Source: Aradus depressus (taxonomy: Eukaryota; Arthropoda; Insecta; Hemiptera; Aradidae). Taken from it: a stretch of DNA of 64,000 nucleotides. Each line of letters begins with the position of its first letter. The stretch's first letter is position 1. The stretch spans positions 57,739,213 to 57,803,212 of the forward strand of contig OY759215.1 in NCBI GenBank assembly GCA_963662175.1, in the 5' to 3' direction. The translations under genes were made by a program, and so were the position numbers. This document shows positions 1-10,779 of this stretch, piece after piece. The notes below the pieces were generated by a model. It was not told the origin of the DNA. It searched no databases and saw nothing but the letters and a program-made list of their open reading frames with translations.

Positions 1-188
1 GGTATCCTTTTTCAGCCCCTACGGGGTTTTCCTATCCTTTCTGTACAGTTAATATTTGAAATATTGAAAAACATGAAAAATGACATTTCGTCCCAAATTG
101 TAATGTCATTTTTTATGTTTTTCCATATTTCAAATATTAACTGTACAGAAAGGATAGGAAAACTCCCTAGGGGCTGAAAAAGGATACC
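1..188. mobile_element. Fold-back (MITE-like) element, two long inverted arms
   Basis: The first about 90 bases (GGTATCCTTTTTCAGCCCC onward) are repeated in inverted order at the far end, which finishes ...GGGGCTGAAAAAGGATACC at 188. Only a spacer of some 10-15 bases separates the arms, and the arms differ at very few bases. No ORF lies inside. This is the form of a non-autonomous fold-back or MITE element. The left arm begins at base 1 of the window, so the target duplication cannot be checked. Confidence 0.8.
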
Positions 189-990
189 TACCTACCGCTT
201 GGATTGTAAACTACCTAGTTGAACTTCAATTTAGTATTTGTTAAGTCGTGGCTGAAGATGATAGCAATACCGAAAGTATTCCCATGTTATATATTATTTG
301 TGAAATAGACAATTTTTTTTTTTTAAAACATACGTTTTCTTTATTTTTATCAAGTGTTTCACAATATCTCTGCAAAAATGTTAAGTACCAGGATTTAGCT
401 ACTTCGGTGAGTGTACATTAATGTGGATGTAAAGGGCTTTAATGAAGACAATATGCAGAATTGGCTTTTCTTAGAAATTTGATCTCGGTTTTTTTCACGA
501 TTACAATACTTTCTTATACTGAAGAAAAAAAAAGGTAAAAAAAGAAAGGATGAATAAAAAAAAATATACAAATGAAAGGATATCTCTTGCCTAGGGATCC
601 CCCAAAAAAGGCAAGGTTTAACAGGGCCATAATTCCGGAGTTGGGGCGGTTCTCGAATAGAAATGGCTCATATGCTACGGAAGGTAGACCACAGTTCTGC
701 AGTATTCTTCAGGATCTGTTTTTAATCGGGAGGATGGGACGTGCTAAGACTGGAAACTGAAGAGATTAGATGGGACACCGGCATTAGACAGTTCTGTCGT
801 CCAACCGATACCAATTAAAGAAGGAGAAACAAAAAAACTATAGTTGTTTCTATTCGATACTGGAGATAAATTCAAGATGCAATGTCTTAGAAAGGCAGAG
901 GTAGAAAAATTTACAAAGAAATATACATACATATCTAATGAATATAAATTGAGAGTTTGTATATTTTAGTATTTGAATTCATTATTTATT
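189..990. other. No gene seen; AT-rich spacer
   Basis: AT-rich sequence with A and T runs. Bases 460-520 resemble, in reverse, the 5' end of the repeat B-related family described at 8035-8310. The ORFs at 572-760 and 744-932 are short, overlap on opposite strands and match nothing I recognise. Confidence 0.5.
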
Positions 991-1234
991 GTGACTCATC
1001 CCCAAACTTTAACTAGGATCATATCGCCTACTAACAGTGCGCGAATTATTGGAAATTTCCTAAATTTTTCCTAACCTAAATTTTTAATCACCTAGTGTCT
1101 TTAACGACTACCTGACATCGCACAGGCTCGGGACCATCGCTTAAAGTCCCAATCAAAGGGTCTCGGCCGGGTTTCGAACCCCCGATTTAGAGCTCAGTTA
1201 GCAAGTCCCTACCTCTGAACTACCGGCGCCCTCT
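991..1234 (-). mobile_element. SINE-A copy, tRNA-derived, near full length
   Basis: Read on the minus strand this begins AGAGGGCGCCGGTAGTTCAG and carries a recognisable Pol III B box (GGTTCGAAACCC type). It then runs through the conserved body (CCGAGGCC, GACGTTAAGCGATGGTCCCG-like block, TTAGGTTAGG-like segment) to the usual end CATGAGTCAC. It has many substitutions and small deletions, so it is an old copy. SINE-A recurs more than 20 times in this window. Confidence 0.85.
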
Positions 1235-1440
1235 ATTGAAGATTTTGATCTTTTGGCTTTCCACGACTCTGAATCCAGAAGTATAGAACATATCAAACAC
1301 ATAAATCATAAAAAAATCAAATCCTGCCTTCGCCTACGCTGCTTATATTTGAAATATTAATGGTCATAACATTAATATTTTCCCTTTTAACAATACTAAT
1401 CGTGATTATGATACCATGACGAAAGAAGATTTTTGCATCT

Positions 1441-1545
1441 TATGCCCGGGCTATAATTACGAGGTCGTACCGACTACTACTTTCGTAACTCTGGTGGACT
1501 TGAGCCGAACTTTACTATGGGAGTCCTAAATATTGCCTACATTTA
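1441..1545 (-). mobile_element. SINE-A 3' fragment
   Basis: Only the 3' third of SINE-A is present: the GCCCGGGCAT end, the GTAGTAGGCGATATGACC-like block in degenerate form, and the GGCTCATGTCCACCAGAG-like block. The head with the promoter is missing. Confidence 0.7.
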
Positions 1546-1682
1546 TATTTACCTAAGAAGGGGTGGTCCCACCCCACAGCCACTATGATTCCTCCTCCAA
1601 ATGGTGGGTGCTACTTGGAAGCAACCACCCCCGTAGCACCAGTATAGCTAGACTAGAATTAGTTTAGGACGAAAAAGGTACA

Positions 1683-1830
1683 CCAGTCCCAATGGGGTGT
1701 TAATTTCCTTATCCTCAATCCTTACGTTTTACCCATCCTGAGGTTTGGTGGGGGGCGCGACCTCGAAAAAACCCTGAAGAAGTAAATCAGGGACTATTCC
1801 CTCTGGTGAGGGGCCCAGTAACCCGTCACC
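1683..1830 (-). repeat. Dispersed repeat H, copy 1
   Basis: The stretch with TTCCTTATCCTCAATCCTTA, a TGAGGTTTGGTGG-like block and AAACCCTGAAGA has a clear reverse-complement partner at 50722-50875. The family is unknown; it could be the 3' end of a LINE. A 22-base G run and GC-rich sequence follow to about 2022. The ORFs here (1855-2082 minus, 1936-2142 plus) are poly-Pro or poly-Gly artefacts of the G run. Confidence 0.45.
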
Positions 1831-2022
1831 CGTCTACCTACCCTTGCCATAGAGTCAGTTACTCTGGGACAGCCTCCCCAGCCTCCAGTCACCTTTTATG
1901 ACTCGCTGTTCGACGTAGCAGGAGACTCTCGACTCTTGGGTCCTCCAACCTGCACGTGGCCCAGGGCTATCGGGGGTTTGAGGGTAGTCGTGGGTTTCAT
2001 GAGGGGGGGGGGGGGGGGGGGG

Positions 2023-2856
2023 AGGGTAATCAGTCGAAAATGTGACACTCCAATAGAGGCAATTCTTGCCACTCATCGCCACAGCCCTGCGCTCAAGTAC
2101 AAAACTTCAGCTACCCTCTCCGACCTCCGACTTTCCAGATAATGCGATCAGTGATAAGTGAATACCTGTGATAGAGCGATCTCTGAAACAATTTTATATT
2201 TCCTCGTTGTATTTTACCTTTAAAATCACCGTGACAGGCTACCGATTCGTGTTCCTCTGCTGGATGATATATCGCCTTCACACTTAATCCCACCTTTCAC
2301 ATACTATATCACAATGGACAATTGGTATCCACTGTTTTCATTGAATCAAATCAGTTTTGTTAATATAAATATATTACCTTTTTGTTTTTCATTGTCGTCA
2401 AGAATCGCATTCATATGTAGATATATTCTAAAACACTCTTTATTGCTATTTTAATTTATTTTGTAAAATTCAATATTTTTTAGCAATTTTATTTGATGAA
2501 CAACATCCTGAGTTCAGCCAGAAGGCATTCCAATTAATACAGATTCCATGAAAAATGGAATATAAAAAACACAAAATATTAATATGTTATAACAAAATAA
2601 TCAACACTTTAAATCAACCATTAAAATGTTCATCAATTTACTCTAAAAAAACAATTATTTCCCCTTTTTTACGGCTTTCATTGAATATATTCCAAAATGC
2701 AGTTAGTCTTGATAGTCTTTAGGTAAACAATGCACAGCCATGCGCAGTTTTTGAGAGAGATTTTAAAATTGTCGGGCGTTTTGTTGTTACACGCACGACG
2801 ATGCGTTCGGTAAACTCTCATACTTTACCGAATTGCAGCATTCGTTGGAGTCCAAA
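2023..2856. other. No gene seen; AT-rich spacer
   Basis: Mixed then AT-rich sequence without ORFs worth naming and without a strong match to the repeat families of this window. Confidence 0.5.
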
Positions 2857-3092
2857 CCCAGTGGTGCTGGAGTCAACAAAAGTTGGTTACGTTGATGATA
2901 GTACCAGTGGTGCTTGAGTCAACAAAAATAGGGTTACATTGATAGTACCAGTGGTGTTGGAGTCAACAAAAGTTGGTTACGTTGATAGTACCAGGGGTGC
3001 TTGAGTCACCATAAAAGTGAGTTACGTTGTTAGTACCTGGCGTGCTGTAGACCGAAATTCGGGTTACGTTGGTAGTTTCTGGAGTGCTAGCC
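2857..3092 (+). repeat. Minisatellite, about 45-bp unit, about 5 copies
   Basis: The block CCAGTGGTGCTGGAGTCAAC ... GGTTACGTTGATAGTA recurs five times with a period of about 44-50 bases. The first three copies are similar; the last two have diverged strongly (CTGGCGTGCTG, CTGGAGTGCTAG), as expected for the edge of an old array. Confidence 0.85.
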
Positions 3093-3950
3093 ATTTTCTA
3101 GGTTTCAACATCCTAACAGATGATATTTATCTAAAAATTAACATCAGAATTGTCCTGGAAGATATTCAAAGAACTCCATAGGAGGAGTTTCAGGCCATAC
3201 GTGGGATATGCTGGAACAGAGCTCCATAACACCCTCCCTTGAGTGACGCTCGTTCCTCTTATTACATACTGCTCTAATGCCTGTATAGATCGTACAAGCT
3301 AGAGCTGTCCCGTTATCATCCAACTGAGGTCCCGTACTATTTATTCAGTCTGTTTCTAAAATACTTACAGAAATGTGTGCTGTTTCCTGAATACTCGTTT
3401 AGCTGATCCCGTGTGATTTTCGTTAATAGAACCCGCCTTTCCAGAAATATCCACTGAATTAATATTGAACGCAAGTATTAGATTCCAGGATTGAAAATAA
3501 ATCCTACAATATCAGATTATCACTATGAAAGAGTTTTAGGGAAAAGAGACGAAATATTAACGACTTTTTTTTAACTTTTTTCAGGATGGAAGCTTCTCTC
3601 AAAAGAATGTATATCTATAAAGTTTATTCCATAATTAAGCTTCTTTTTTTAAGAAAGTTTCATCATAATCCGCAGTCTCCCCTCCAGTCACTAAGTCTTA
3701 TTTCTTTCTAGATCTTCTTATCTTATTATTATTTTTTTTCACTTCTTTTCAAAAGCTTATGAAACTAGAAAAAAAATTCAATTAATTTCCAGTTTCCGAA
3801 ATAATAAAAATTAAAAGCCATCCTAATATTAAAATATGTTTTTCTGACATTTCTTATTTGAGTTTAGATGATATTTGTGAAGCGCGAAGCTCCATTAGGA
3901 TATAAATAAATATTATCCCTTAATCCGTTCTGTCAGTTTGACGTCAGCCG
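3093..3950. other. No gene recognised; partly GC-richer sequence
   Basis: The part at about 3150-3460 is less AT-rich than its surroundings. On the minus strand it reads openly for about 40 codons, but no family is recognisable. The rest is AT-rich. Confidence 0.35.
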
Positions 3951-4052
3951 CTAATCTTTAAACGCCTTCGTGATTTCCAGGATATCCTGCTCGGTTTGAC
4001 AGGCCGCTATTCTTGCTACCGCCTCCACGCTTTCCACGATCCGGCCCGGTTT
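3951..4052 (-). pseudogene. Coding-looking 3' fragment, unknown family
   Basis: On the minus strand an open stretch of 33 codons reads ...RIVESVEAVARIAACQTEQD and ends ITKAFKD then TAG at 3951-3953. Its composition (charged, amphipathic, balanced codons, GC near 55%) is quite unlike the surrounding DNA and looks like real protein sequence. It has no Met and is preceded in frame by TAA at 4053-4055. Immediately upstream on that strand lies the 5' end of a repeat B copy. It could be the last piece of a host exon or the end of a transposon ORF; I do not recognise it. Confidence 0.3.
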
Positions 4053-4063
4053 TTACTTTCCGA

Positions 4064-4598
4064 GCTATATCTAAGTATAGGGGAAGTGAATATAATCGGT
4101 GAAAAATTCGATGCGGAGTTTTCAACGGAATTTCATGTTTTCTGACTTCCAGATTCCAAATATGAAAAACAACGCCTGATAGAACAAATGTATGAACACG
4201 AAATTATTTATGTGAATCCAGAACCTTCTAACAACGACAGCTACTGATTTTCAGCCAACTCGACCAAAGGGAAGGGAGGATTATAACTGTCGTTGTAATG
4301 AATGTATCACCAGAAAATTTCATATTTGAATTCAAAAGGACGACACTTTCACACAATTTTCAGCGGTTTCGGCATAAGGGGAGGGGGCTCAACTCAAAAA
4401 CCTTAATAACTGCCGATGTATCGACAAGAAATTTCTTATTTAAAATCAAAACCCAATGAGGACGTGATCTGTCCACATAATCTTGGAACCCCGAAGTAAC
4501 TCTACTATTGAATATCAGTGCAAACGGTCGACTTTTAGAGGGGAAGCAAAATTTAATTGATTAATTCGTTCGGGGAAGTACAATGCCGGTGATTCACA
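4064..4598 (+). mobile_element. Repeat B copy, near full length
   Basis: Begins with a hairpin (ACTTTCC...GGGGAAGT around 4057-4088), then TAATCGG, GATGCGGAGTTTTCAACG and TTTCATGTTTTC. Internal units of about 150 bases follow, each with a GACGACAC-like block, TTTTCAGC, a G-rich stretch, AATAACTGCCGATGTA and a block like ATCGACAAGAAATTT. The end is GGGGAAGTACAATGCCGGTGATTCAC. No ORF. The element is non-autonomous. Hairpins near both ends plus internal tandem units recall helentron-associated (HINE/pearl-type) elements; that assignment is inference. Confidence 0.75.
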
Positions 4599-4759
4599 AC
4601 TTATTGATAGGTTAAATATTCTAGTTCATTTATAATTAATGAATATAATATTTATAATTATAACTATGTTTCTTTAATTTCTATATTGAATATAGCATCA
4701 CATATAACATTTCGGGTCGATACATTCATGCAGTTAGTGGGGTTTTTATGTTAAGTTGC

Positions 4760-5021
4760 GGCTTCAAAACCAGGCCGAGACCATTAAGTTTTTTTTTCTG
4801 GAAGGTGAAAGGAACTTGAGCACGCCGTGCTTCGGGTGAGACGTTAAGGGATGATCTCGAGCAGGTGGGATGTTAGGTACACGTACCCCAAGTGAATAAA
4901 CATAGGTAGGCAAAAGTTAGGACTCCCATAGTACGGTCGGGATCATGTCCGCCAAGTGCGCACTGGTAGTAGGCGATATGACCTCTTAGTTAAAGCCCGA
5001 GAATGAGGCACAGTAACTAAC
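4760..5021 (+). mobile_element. SINE-A copy lacking the tRNA head
   Basis: Starts in the CCGAG block and covers the body (GAGCACGCCGTGCTTCGG, GACGTTAAGGGATG, AAGTGAATAAACAT, GGTAGTAGGCGATATGACCT) to the tail AGTAACTAAC. Substitutions are frequent. Confidence 0.8.
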
Positions 5022-5746
5022 TTTCCGTGCATGTAAGATCATTTATCATGAGTTCATTTCATATCAAATTTCCAATATTTTGTATATCTGGAGAAATAGG
5101 ATTAAACACATGTATTCACGAGAAGATAGAATGCAACTAAAAAATGGTTAATGGGTTTTGAAATTTCCTATATGAAGAGGTAATAGACAATTTTTGGAAC
5201 TGAGCAATGGGAAAGCAGGACCCAGAATAATCAATTAGAACAATTGACTTGTTTAGGGGTTGCATGAACATCTGGTAATGAGAAAGGGAAATTAGATGGG
5301 ACAACACGGACTGAGCGGTCAGTTAATTGGGGGGATGAATATATAAGCCCGGGGGAGAGCTAACCAGGAGGCCTCCGTGGAGCAATAACAGCAGTTCCCG
5401 ACCTCATCCATCATACACCTATCACAGGTCTATTGGAGCGGCTTGATGGGACTTAGATTAAACTAAGCCGTGAGGGCGCCAGACTTGTAATGGCAAAACT
5501 TAGCTCTGTTTGCACTTCCACGTTAAGCCACTAGTCTAAACTCATTTCGACTTAACGTTAGATTACAGTGACTAATCACAAGACATAACCTCCAATATTA
5601 ATCCTCTCAAATAGCAATAACTGTACCCTGAGCAATGGTTGTTCGTACTCGAGGATATTAAGTCGAAGCAGCCTCAGAGCTGATCGCGGAGGTGGACGGA
5701 AATACAGTTGCACTTCCATATATCGAAATTCTCCGTATTTCAGTAG
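5022..5746. other. No gene seen
   Basis: A GC-richer patch at about 5330-5500 (CCAGGAGGCCTCCGTGGAG) could be a degraded retroposon, but no second copy was found in the window. Confidence 0.4.
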
Positions 5747-6125
5747 AAGAAAGTCGTCGGCGGATCACCGGCAATGTACTTCCACAGCAAGAATTAATCA
5801 ATTATGTTTTCTCCGTCTTCTCAAAACCAATATACCGTTTGGTCTAAAAATCAACAGTTGATTCTGGATCCGCATAATAAATTTCGTGTTAATCCATTTA
5901 TTTCATCGAAAGTTATTGGGGTTTTTGTGCTAGGCCCCTCTGATCACACACTTTACGTTGGCTGATATTTCGTAAGTCTCGTCCTAATGGCGTCCTGAAT
6001 TCGCTTATGAAATTGTGTGTTCATTACATGGGCAGTTATTAGAGTATTTGTGTTAAGCCTTTCGCCCCGGCGCGAGAAACGTGAAATTCCGTTGAAAACT
6101 CCGCATCAATTATATATATTATCAA
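5747..6125 (-). mobile_element. Repeat B copy, reverse orientation
   Basis: Reads in reverse from the 3' end (GGATCACCGGCAATGTACTT) through one internal unit to the 5' end (CCGTTGAAAACTCCGCATCA). It pairs in opposite orientation with the copy at 6486-6845, separated by about 360 bases. Confidence 0.75.
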
Positions 6126-6449
6126 CTATTGAGCGATTACATAACTTTCCCAACAAAAAAAAAATTCACTTTAGCTCTATGGCGACAATCTCAAAATGTT
6201 GGGGTTATAACATTACACATAGAGTCAAAATGTCAAGTCCGGACGGTCCTTTTGCGTCTGTTGCACAGCTCTCCCATCGTGTGCTCATCCAACCATCGTA
6301 TGCGTTATTTACCACTGATCTTCTTTCCGCAGGTCCATTTTTTCAACTTCCCCAGCTGTATGAGTATAAGCTGAAGAAATCTGATGTTGAGTTTCACAGG
6401 AAATTCATTTTTTCCAACCCCCAGAGTGCAAAATAAAATAAAAAAAAAA

Positions 6450-6483
<34 letters not shown>

Positions 6484-6485
6484 GT
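6126..6485. other. Spacer between two inverted repeat B copies
   Basis: Contains the ORF of 6017-6436 (139 codons), which starts inside repeat B and matches nothing I know, followed by an A-rich run at 6437-6480. The A run after an open segment could mark a retroposed piece. Low confidence that anything here is expressed. Confidence 0.3.
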
Positions 6486-6845
6486 CTGTATTAGTGTTTG
6501 TGGACACAATAACTGCCGATAGAATGAGTGTATCAACATGAAATTTTATATGTGAATCCAGAACTTTCTAACGATGACACCTATTGACTTTCTGAGAAAT
6601 TGGCCAAAGAATTTGTGGGAAATTGAAAAGAGAAGAAGGGGTCGGGCGGAGCACAATTCAAAAACCCCAATAACCCCCATTGTAATGAATATATCGACAC
6701 AAAATTTGAAATGAAAACTCAGAAGCCTCTATGTAAATCACCTATTGGATTTTAGCCCAAATGGTCGATTAGATTTGGAGGCAGAACAAAAAGTTAATTG
6801 ATTAATTCTTACTGGGGAAGTACATTGCTGGTGATTCACTGACAA
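6486..6845 (+). mobile_element. Repeat B copy, 3' part
   Basis: Two internal units and the 3' terminus (AAGTTAATTGATTAATTC, GGGGAAGTACATTGCTGGTG). The 5' hairpin is missing. Confidence 0.75.
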
Positions 6846-6877
6846 CTCTTTTCCTCTGTTAATAATAATTTTTTTTT

Positions 6878-6932
6878 ACTACGAGGTCATATCGCCTACT
6901 ACCAGAGCGCTCTTTCGTCACTCTGTGATAGC
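6878..6932 (-). mobile_element. SINE-A short fragment
   Basis: Only the block ACGAGGTCATATCGCCTACT plus ACCAGAGCGCTCTTTCGTCA is present. Confidence 0.65.
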
Positions 6933-7051
6933 TTATAAATTAAATTTATATCTATTTGAGTCTAACAAACATATGTTTAGTAATAACAAAACTATTGAAA
7001 AATGAAATGAGTAAAAACTTAATTAATTTTACTTAAACTAAACTTAATTAA

Positions 7052-7247
7052 CACTTTTTGGCCTTACGTACGGTGTACATTAGCCATGTCAATGTGTTAT
7101 CTAGATATTTACGACATCCTTGGCCCCGGGAGGGAGTTCTATCTACGAAATAAAACTCACTCCCGGACGGGATCCGAACCCGCAAACCATGGTGAGACCA
7201 TGCGACCAAAGCCCTACGCTCTAGCCCGCACGGCCATCATGGCCCCC
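7052..7247 (-). mobile_element. SINE-B copy, full length
   Basis: On the minus strand: GGGGGCCATGATGGCCGTGC, then CGGGCTAGAGCGTAGGGC and the B box (GGTTCGGATCCC), CCGGGAGTGAGTTTTATTTC, and the tail ACATGGCTAATGTACACCGT. The tRNA-like head with A and B boxes marks it as a Pol III-derived SINE of a family different from SINE-A. Two other copies in the window, at 57607 and 60582, have clean target duplications. Confidence 0.85.
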
Positions 7248-8034
7248 AATATTTTCAAATTATATTTCAGTTTAATATTTATAAATGACAAAAATGCCTA
7301 CCAACTTATTAAACGTTTTTTAGGTTAACTATTTCTAAATAAACAATATATATTAATCAAATATAAATTATAAATAAACAAATATAAATGATTAAATAAA
7401 AAACTATATAAATGAATAAATAAAAAAGCATAATAGTTAGCAGGTTGAATTTTTCCCTATGTATGCTCGATGGTTGTATGTGGCCATCACTTCATGGAGT
7501 GTTATGCTGATGGTGCCATTGTCACTATTCAAGTTGTCTTTAACTCTACACAAAGTTTGAACTAAGATTCCTTATAGCACAATTTGTTATACTCGGAGCT
7601 CCTCACTAACTTACTCAAGTTCAAATTCAGTTTCCTCACTACTTCCTGTTTACTTCACTAATCCGATACGATGAACCATAGATGTCAAAACTACATTTCT
7701 GAGGATGGATTCCAAATGAGGCTTAAAAAATTTTAGGTTGCTGAGTGAAGTAGATATGAAGACTAAGTTCACCCTCGTGGGTGAAGGGTGGGTTTTGTTC
7801 GGTCCGGAGGCTTTTCCTTTGAAGAGGGACTACCTCCATAGATTTGTTGAAGAAATAATTTTGGATGAGGTAAACTGGGGTAGGGTAAGAAGTAAATAAA
7901 TATTCAAAATATATATTGGATCATATCCCTTATCGTACTTTTCCTTATATTGAGAATAGGACAACCTGTATATATATAATTACTTTTTTTGTGCGATATA
8001 TAATACATCTTCTAATTAATTCTTTTTTTTCTTG
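7248..8034. other. No gene seen; AT-rich spacer
   Basis: Low-complexity AT-rich DNA to about 7440, then ordinary non-coding sequence. A block with CACCCTCGTGGGTGAAGGGT at about 7765 may be a faint member of repeat H. Confidence 0.4.
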
Positions 8035-8310
8035 TAGGTTACCTATAGTATATGGAAGTATTGTAATCGTGAAAAAATCCTAGATTGAGTTTTCAATGAA
8101 TTTTCACGTTTCAAGGTCCTCAGAATTCGTTTTGGCCATTTTCACGATGCCTTTCTGCTCGTGTTTGTGGTTGGAGCTTTGTGAGGGCTCTATCGCAGAA
8201 ACGATTTTAAGTATGAACTCGAAATTCCAAATGAAAAAGTCACTTGTGCTAACTTGGATTTGATTAGGTTTTGATCGAAATCGGAAAAATGTTGAGACCA
8301 CTTTACTTCG
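8035..8310 (+). mobile_element. Repeat B-related family (B2) copy
   Basis: The start (TATGGAAGTATTGTAATCGT, GAGTTTTCAATGAATTTTCA) is clearly homologous to the 5' end of repeat B. The interior (CTCAGAATTCGTTTTGGCCA, TGCTCGTGTTTGTGGTTGGA) is different. Related sequence recurs in reverse at 21160-21405 and 14565-14700 and forward at 35080-35175. B and B2 thus share a 5' end and differ inside, as seen in families mobilised by one machinery. Confidence 0.6.
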
Positions 8311-9178
8311 GAACTTGAGTACATTTTACAAGATAACACTTATATTTATGAACTAGTCAAAAAACTTTTTTGATGATCGCTTTGCGAGATACATGTCAAA
8401 AACGTCCTGAAATTTTGTTTTGAAAACATATTTTTAGACACTTCATAACGATCTCATGATACACACAGTACCCGAAACTATACAAACTACTTACATTCGG
8501 TTTTTTAGAAAACTTTACACAAATACGAACCCAGAAATACATACGTACCCTATCTACAAAACACTTACCACATAACCCCCACAAAGGTTGAAGAGAAGGA
8601 GGAACCGCGACTTATTGCCTCCTTGAATCATATTCGTTATTAATATTTTTCAGCATTATTTTCCTTTACTTTTTTTATCTCTCTTACTACCCATCCATCA
8701 AAATTATCTTTAATTTTCGTCCCGAGGACTTACCACGGGGTGGCGTTCCTCACACGCCATTCATGCCACCATATTTATACGTATCATCATAGACGCTGGT
8801 TGTTGCACCCTAGCAACAGTTGTATCTTTATAAATAAAAGATAAAAAAAAGACGTTTCCTTGATTTACCTGACAACGGTACGTCCTTATTGAAATATTGG
8901 TGCATACTAAAAATTTTCTTTATTATTCACTAATCGACCAAAGTTATATTGCCCCAAAGAATGGAAAATAATTTATAACACAGGAAATATTTCAAAGTAA
9001 TAATTAAATAATTTAATGTAATATGATAGTATATAGTAATAATTAAATAATTTATTGTAATGTAATGTTTAACAATTATTGTTTCGCATTGCAACAAAAC
9101 ATATATAAAATATATATTTATTATTGGTAGTGTTTTATTAAAAAGGATAAAAATAGAATCAATAATAATATATAGATG
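8311..9178. other. No gene; retroposon-like tail near 8713-8850
   Basis: At 8713-8850 a less AT-rich block (CCACGGGGTGGCGTTCCTCA ... GCTGGTTGTTGCACCCTAGC) ends in TATAAATAAAAG and an A-rich tail, like a retroposon 3' end, but I found no second copy. The remainder is AT-rich. Confidence 0.35.
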
Positions 9179-9352
9179 ATGTGGCCATAACTGGACTTCC
9201 TTATACTAACCATGCTTTTACAGAGTTTACTATCCACCCCTCCCTCTAGTAATATAATTCCATAAGAAAGTCACTCTCAGAATTCTCAGAAGGGGGAAAG
9301 AGAGTGATCTGTAAAAGTATGGTTGGTATAAGAATGTACTGCTATGGCCCAT
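9179..9352. mobile_element. MITE family M copy
   Basis: Left end GATGTGGCCATAACTGGACT ... ACTAACCATGCTTTTACAGA and right end GTAAAAGTATGGTTGGTATA ... GTACTGCTATGGCCCATG are inverted repeats of about 50 bases. About 175 bases long with no ORF. Other copies: 21809-22099, 45367-45550 and a partial one at 20886-20955. Confidence 0.8.
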
Positions 9353-10600
9353 GTATATTATGATTTACATTATTATCATTTTTTAAATTTTATTTATTGT
9401 TTTGTTCGTATTTCTTGTTCAAATTCCTTCTTACTTCTTAGGGCATATTAAGAATCGATTTTTTAAAGCAATTATTCTTAGGGGGCCTCGATCCCAAAAT
9501 AATATTTATTTTCATCCCTTCGAAGTTGGGGTTATATGAAAGCTTCACTTGAAACACTGAGGAAAAATATTTGAGACATTCTTTCTAGCTCTTGATGGGG
9601 CGGTAGAGGGAAGTACATTAGCTTAGGGGGGCGCCTGGGAAGGAATTCCGGAGAAATTCTGAAATTCTCTACCAACCGGAATCCAGGCTTTCCTTTAATA
9701 AGGCTCAACTTTCCACAGAGCTTTTCATTGGTAATGTAGTTCATAAATTCTTATTTGCATTCTTTTATCGAAAATTCTGTAATGTTAATGTATACTCGGA
9801 TATTACCACTGGACATGATTATGTGAGGTAAGATATCAAAGGATATTATAAGTGAAATAGAAGCGAAACCTTTGTAACTGGTTTCCGTTGAGCCGAAAAT
9901 CGAATTGTACCTAACTTTCCCATCCGTGTGCTCCTTCGCAAACTTCATGTCATACGGTTTGAGGTCTTTCTCTGATCTATGGCACCATTCCAACGGTTAT
10001 ATTGTCCGTCTGTCTTCATTTTCCAACCTTGCGATAGGTTCGGGCGTGGAGCCCTGTGTTCCTTGTCAAATTAAGGAATCCGATTTAGGCTCACCTCCCC
10101 TATTTATTCCCTCACCGCCCAAATATTATTTTTCATCATTTCAAATGACACCGATAGATTATCCATAAAATAAAGATAAAAAAAGATAACATAACAGGTC
10201 AAGAAGGAAACTGGCAGACTGAAGATAAGGTATTTGATGTTTGAACGGCTCATATAATACCTACCTCATGAATGATGAACGGGGGCCGTCATATCAGGGA
10301 ACTCCATGTCGGGATATATGGCAACCGAAAGGCTTTGTATAGGTCGCCACCCTCTTTATATCTTTATTGAAGTCACCGGACATTATTAATCTCCGTGATT
10401 TTAACGGAAATTGTTATAGTCTGGGAGCCGAGGGCAAAATCGATCAAGAATTAGTAGAAAATTTCATACACTTTCTCTTTTTTATCGATCGAAGGTTAAG
10501 AGCAAATACAGCACGAAAATGATACGGGGGTGCCCCAGGATTGGCTATCATGTGGTCTCAGGCAATTTGAAACAACTATAGTTACGTCAAACCATAGCTT
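9353..10600. other. No recognised gene; minus-strand open stretches
   Basis: Minus-strand ORFs of 70 (9532-9744) and 80 codons (9751-9993) lie head to tail in a region slightly richer in GC than average. Their products (for example FAKEHTDGKVRYNSIFGS) match no family I can name. They could be a decayed transposon ORF or chance. Confidence 0.3.
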
Positions 10601-10738
10601 ATTGTCCCATTCAAAGGACGGCGTGCTCAAGATTGTTTCGTATACTAGATAAAAAACCTTAGGGCCCACCCGATTTCGAACCCCTGATATTGAGCTCGGA
10701 AGGTCTTGCACGCTTCCTCTGAGCTGGCGGCGCACTCT
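10601..10738 (-). mobile_element. SINE-A 5' part
   Basis: Minus strand: AGAGTGCGCCGCCAGCTCAG head, B box (GGTTCGAAATCG type, degraded), CCTAAGG, GCACGCCGTCCTTTGAATGG. The 3' half is not recognisable. Confidence 0.65.
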
Positions 10739-10779
10739 GCATTTTAACCGAGTTATAACCCACCCAGAAGATAGTATTA

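Noticed and set aside
1855..2142. Proline- or glycine-rich proteins on both strands
   Set aside because: They are translations of a 22-base G run and its flanks.
6017..6436. 139-codon gene
   Set aside because: Its first third lies in a reversed repeat B copy, it ends just before an A run, and the peptide has no recognisable features.
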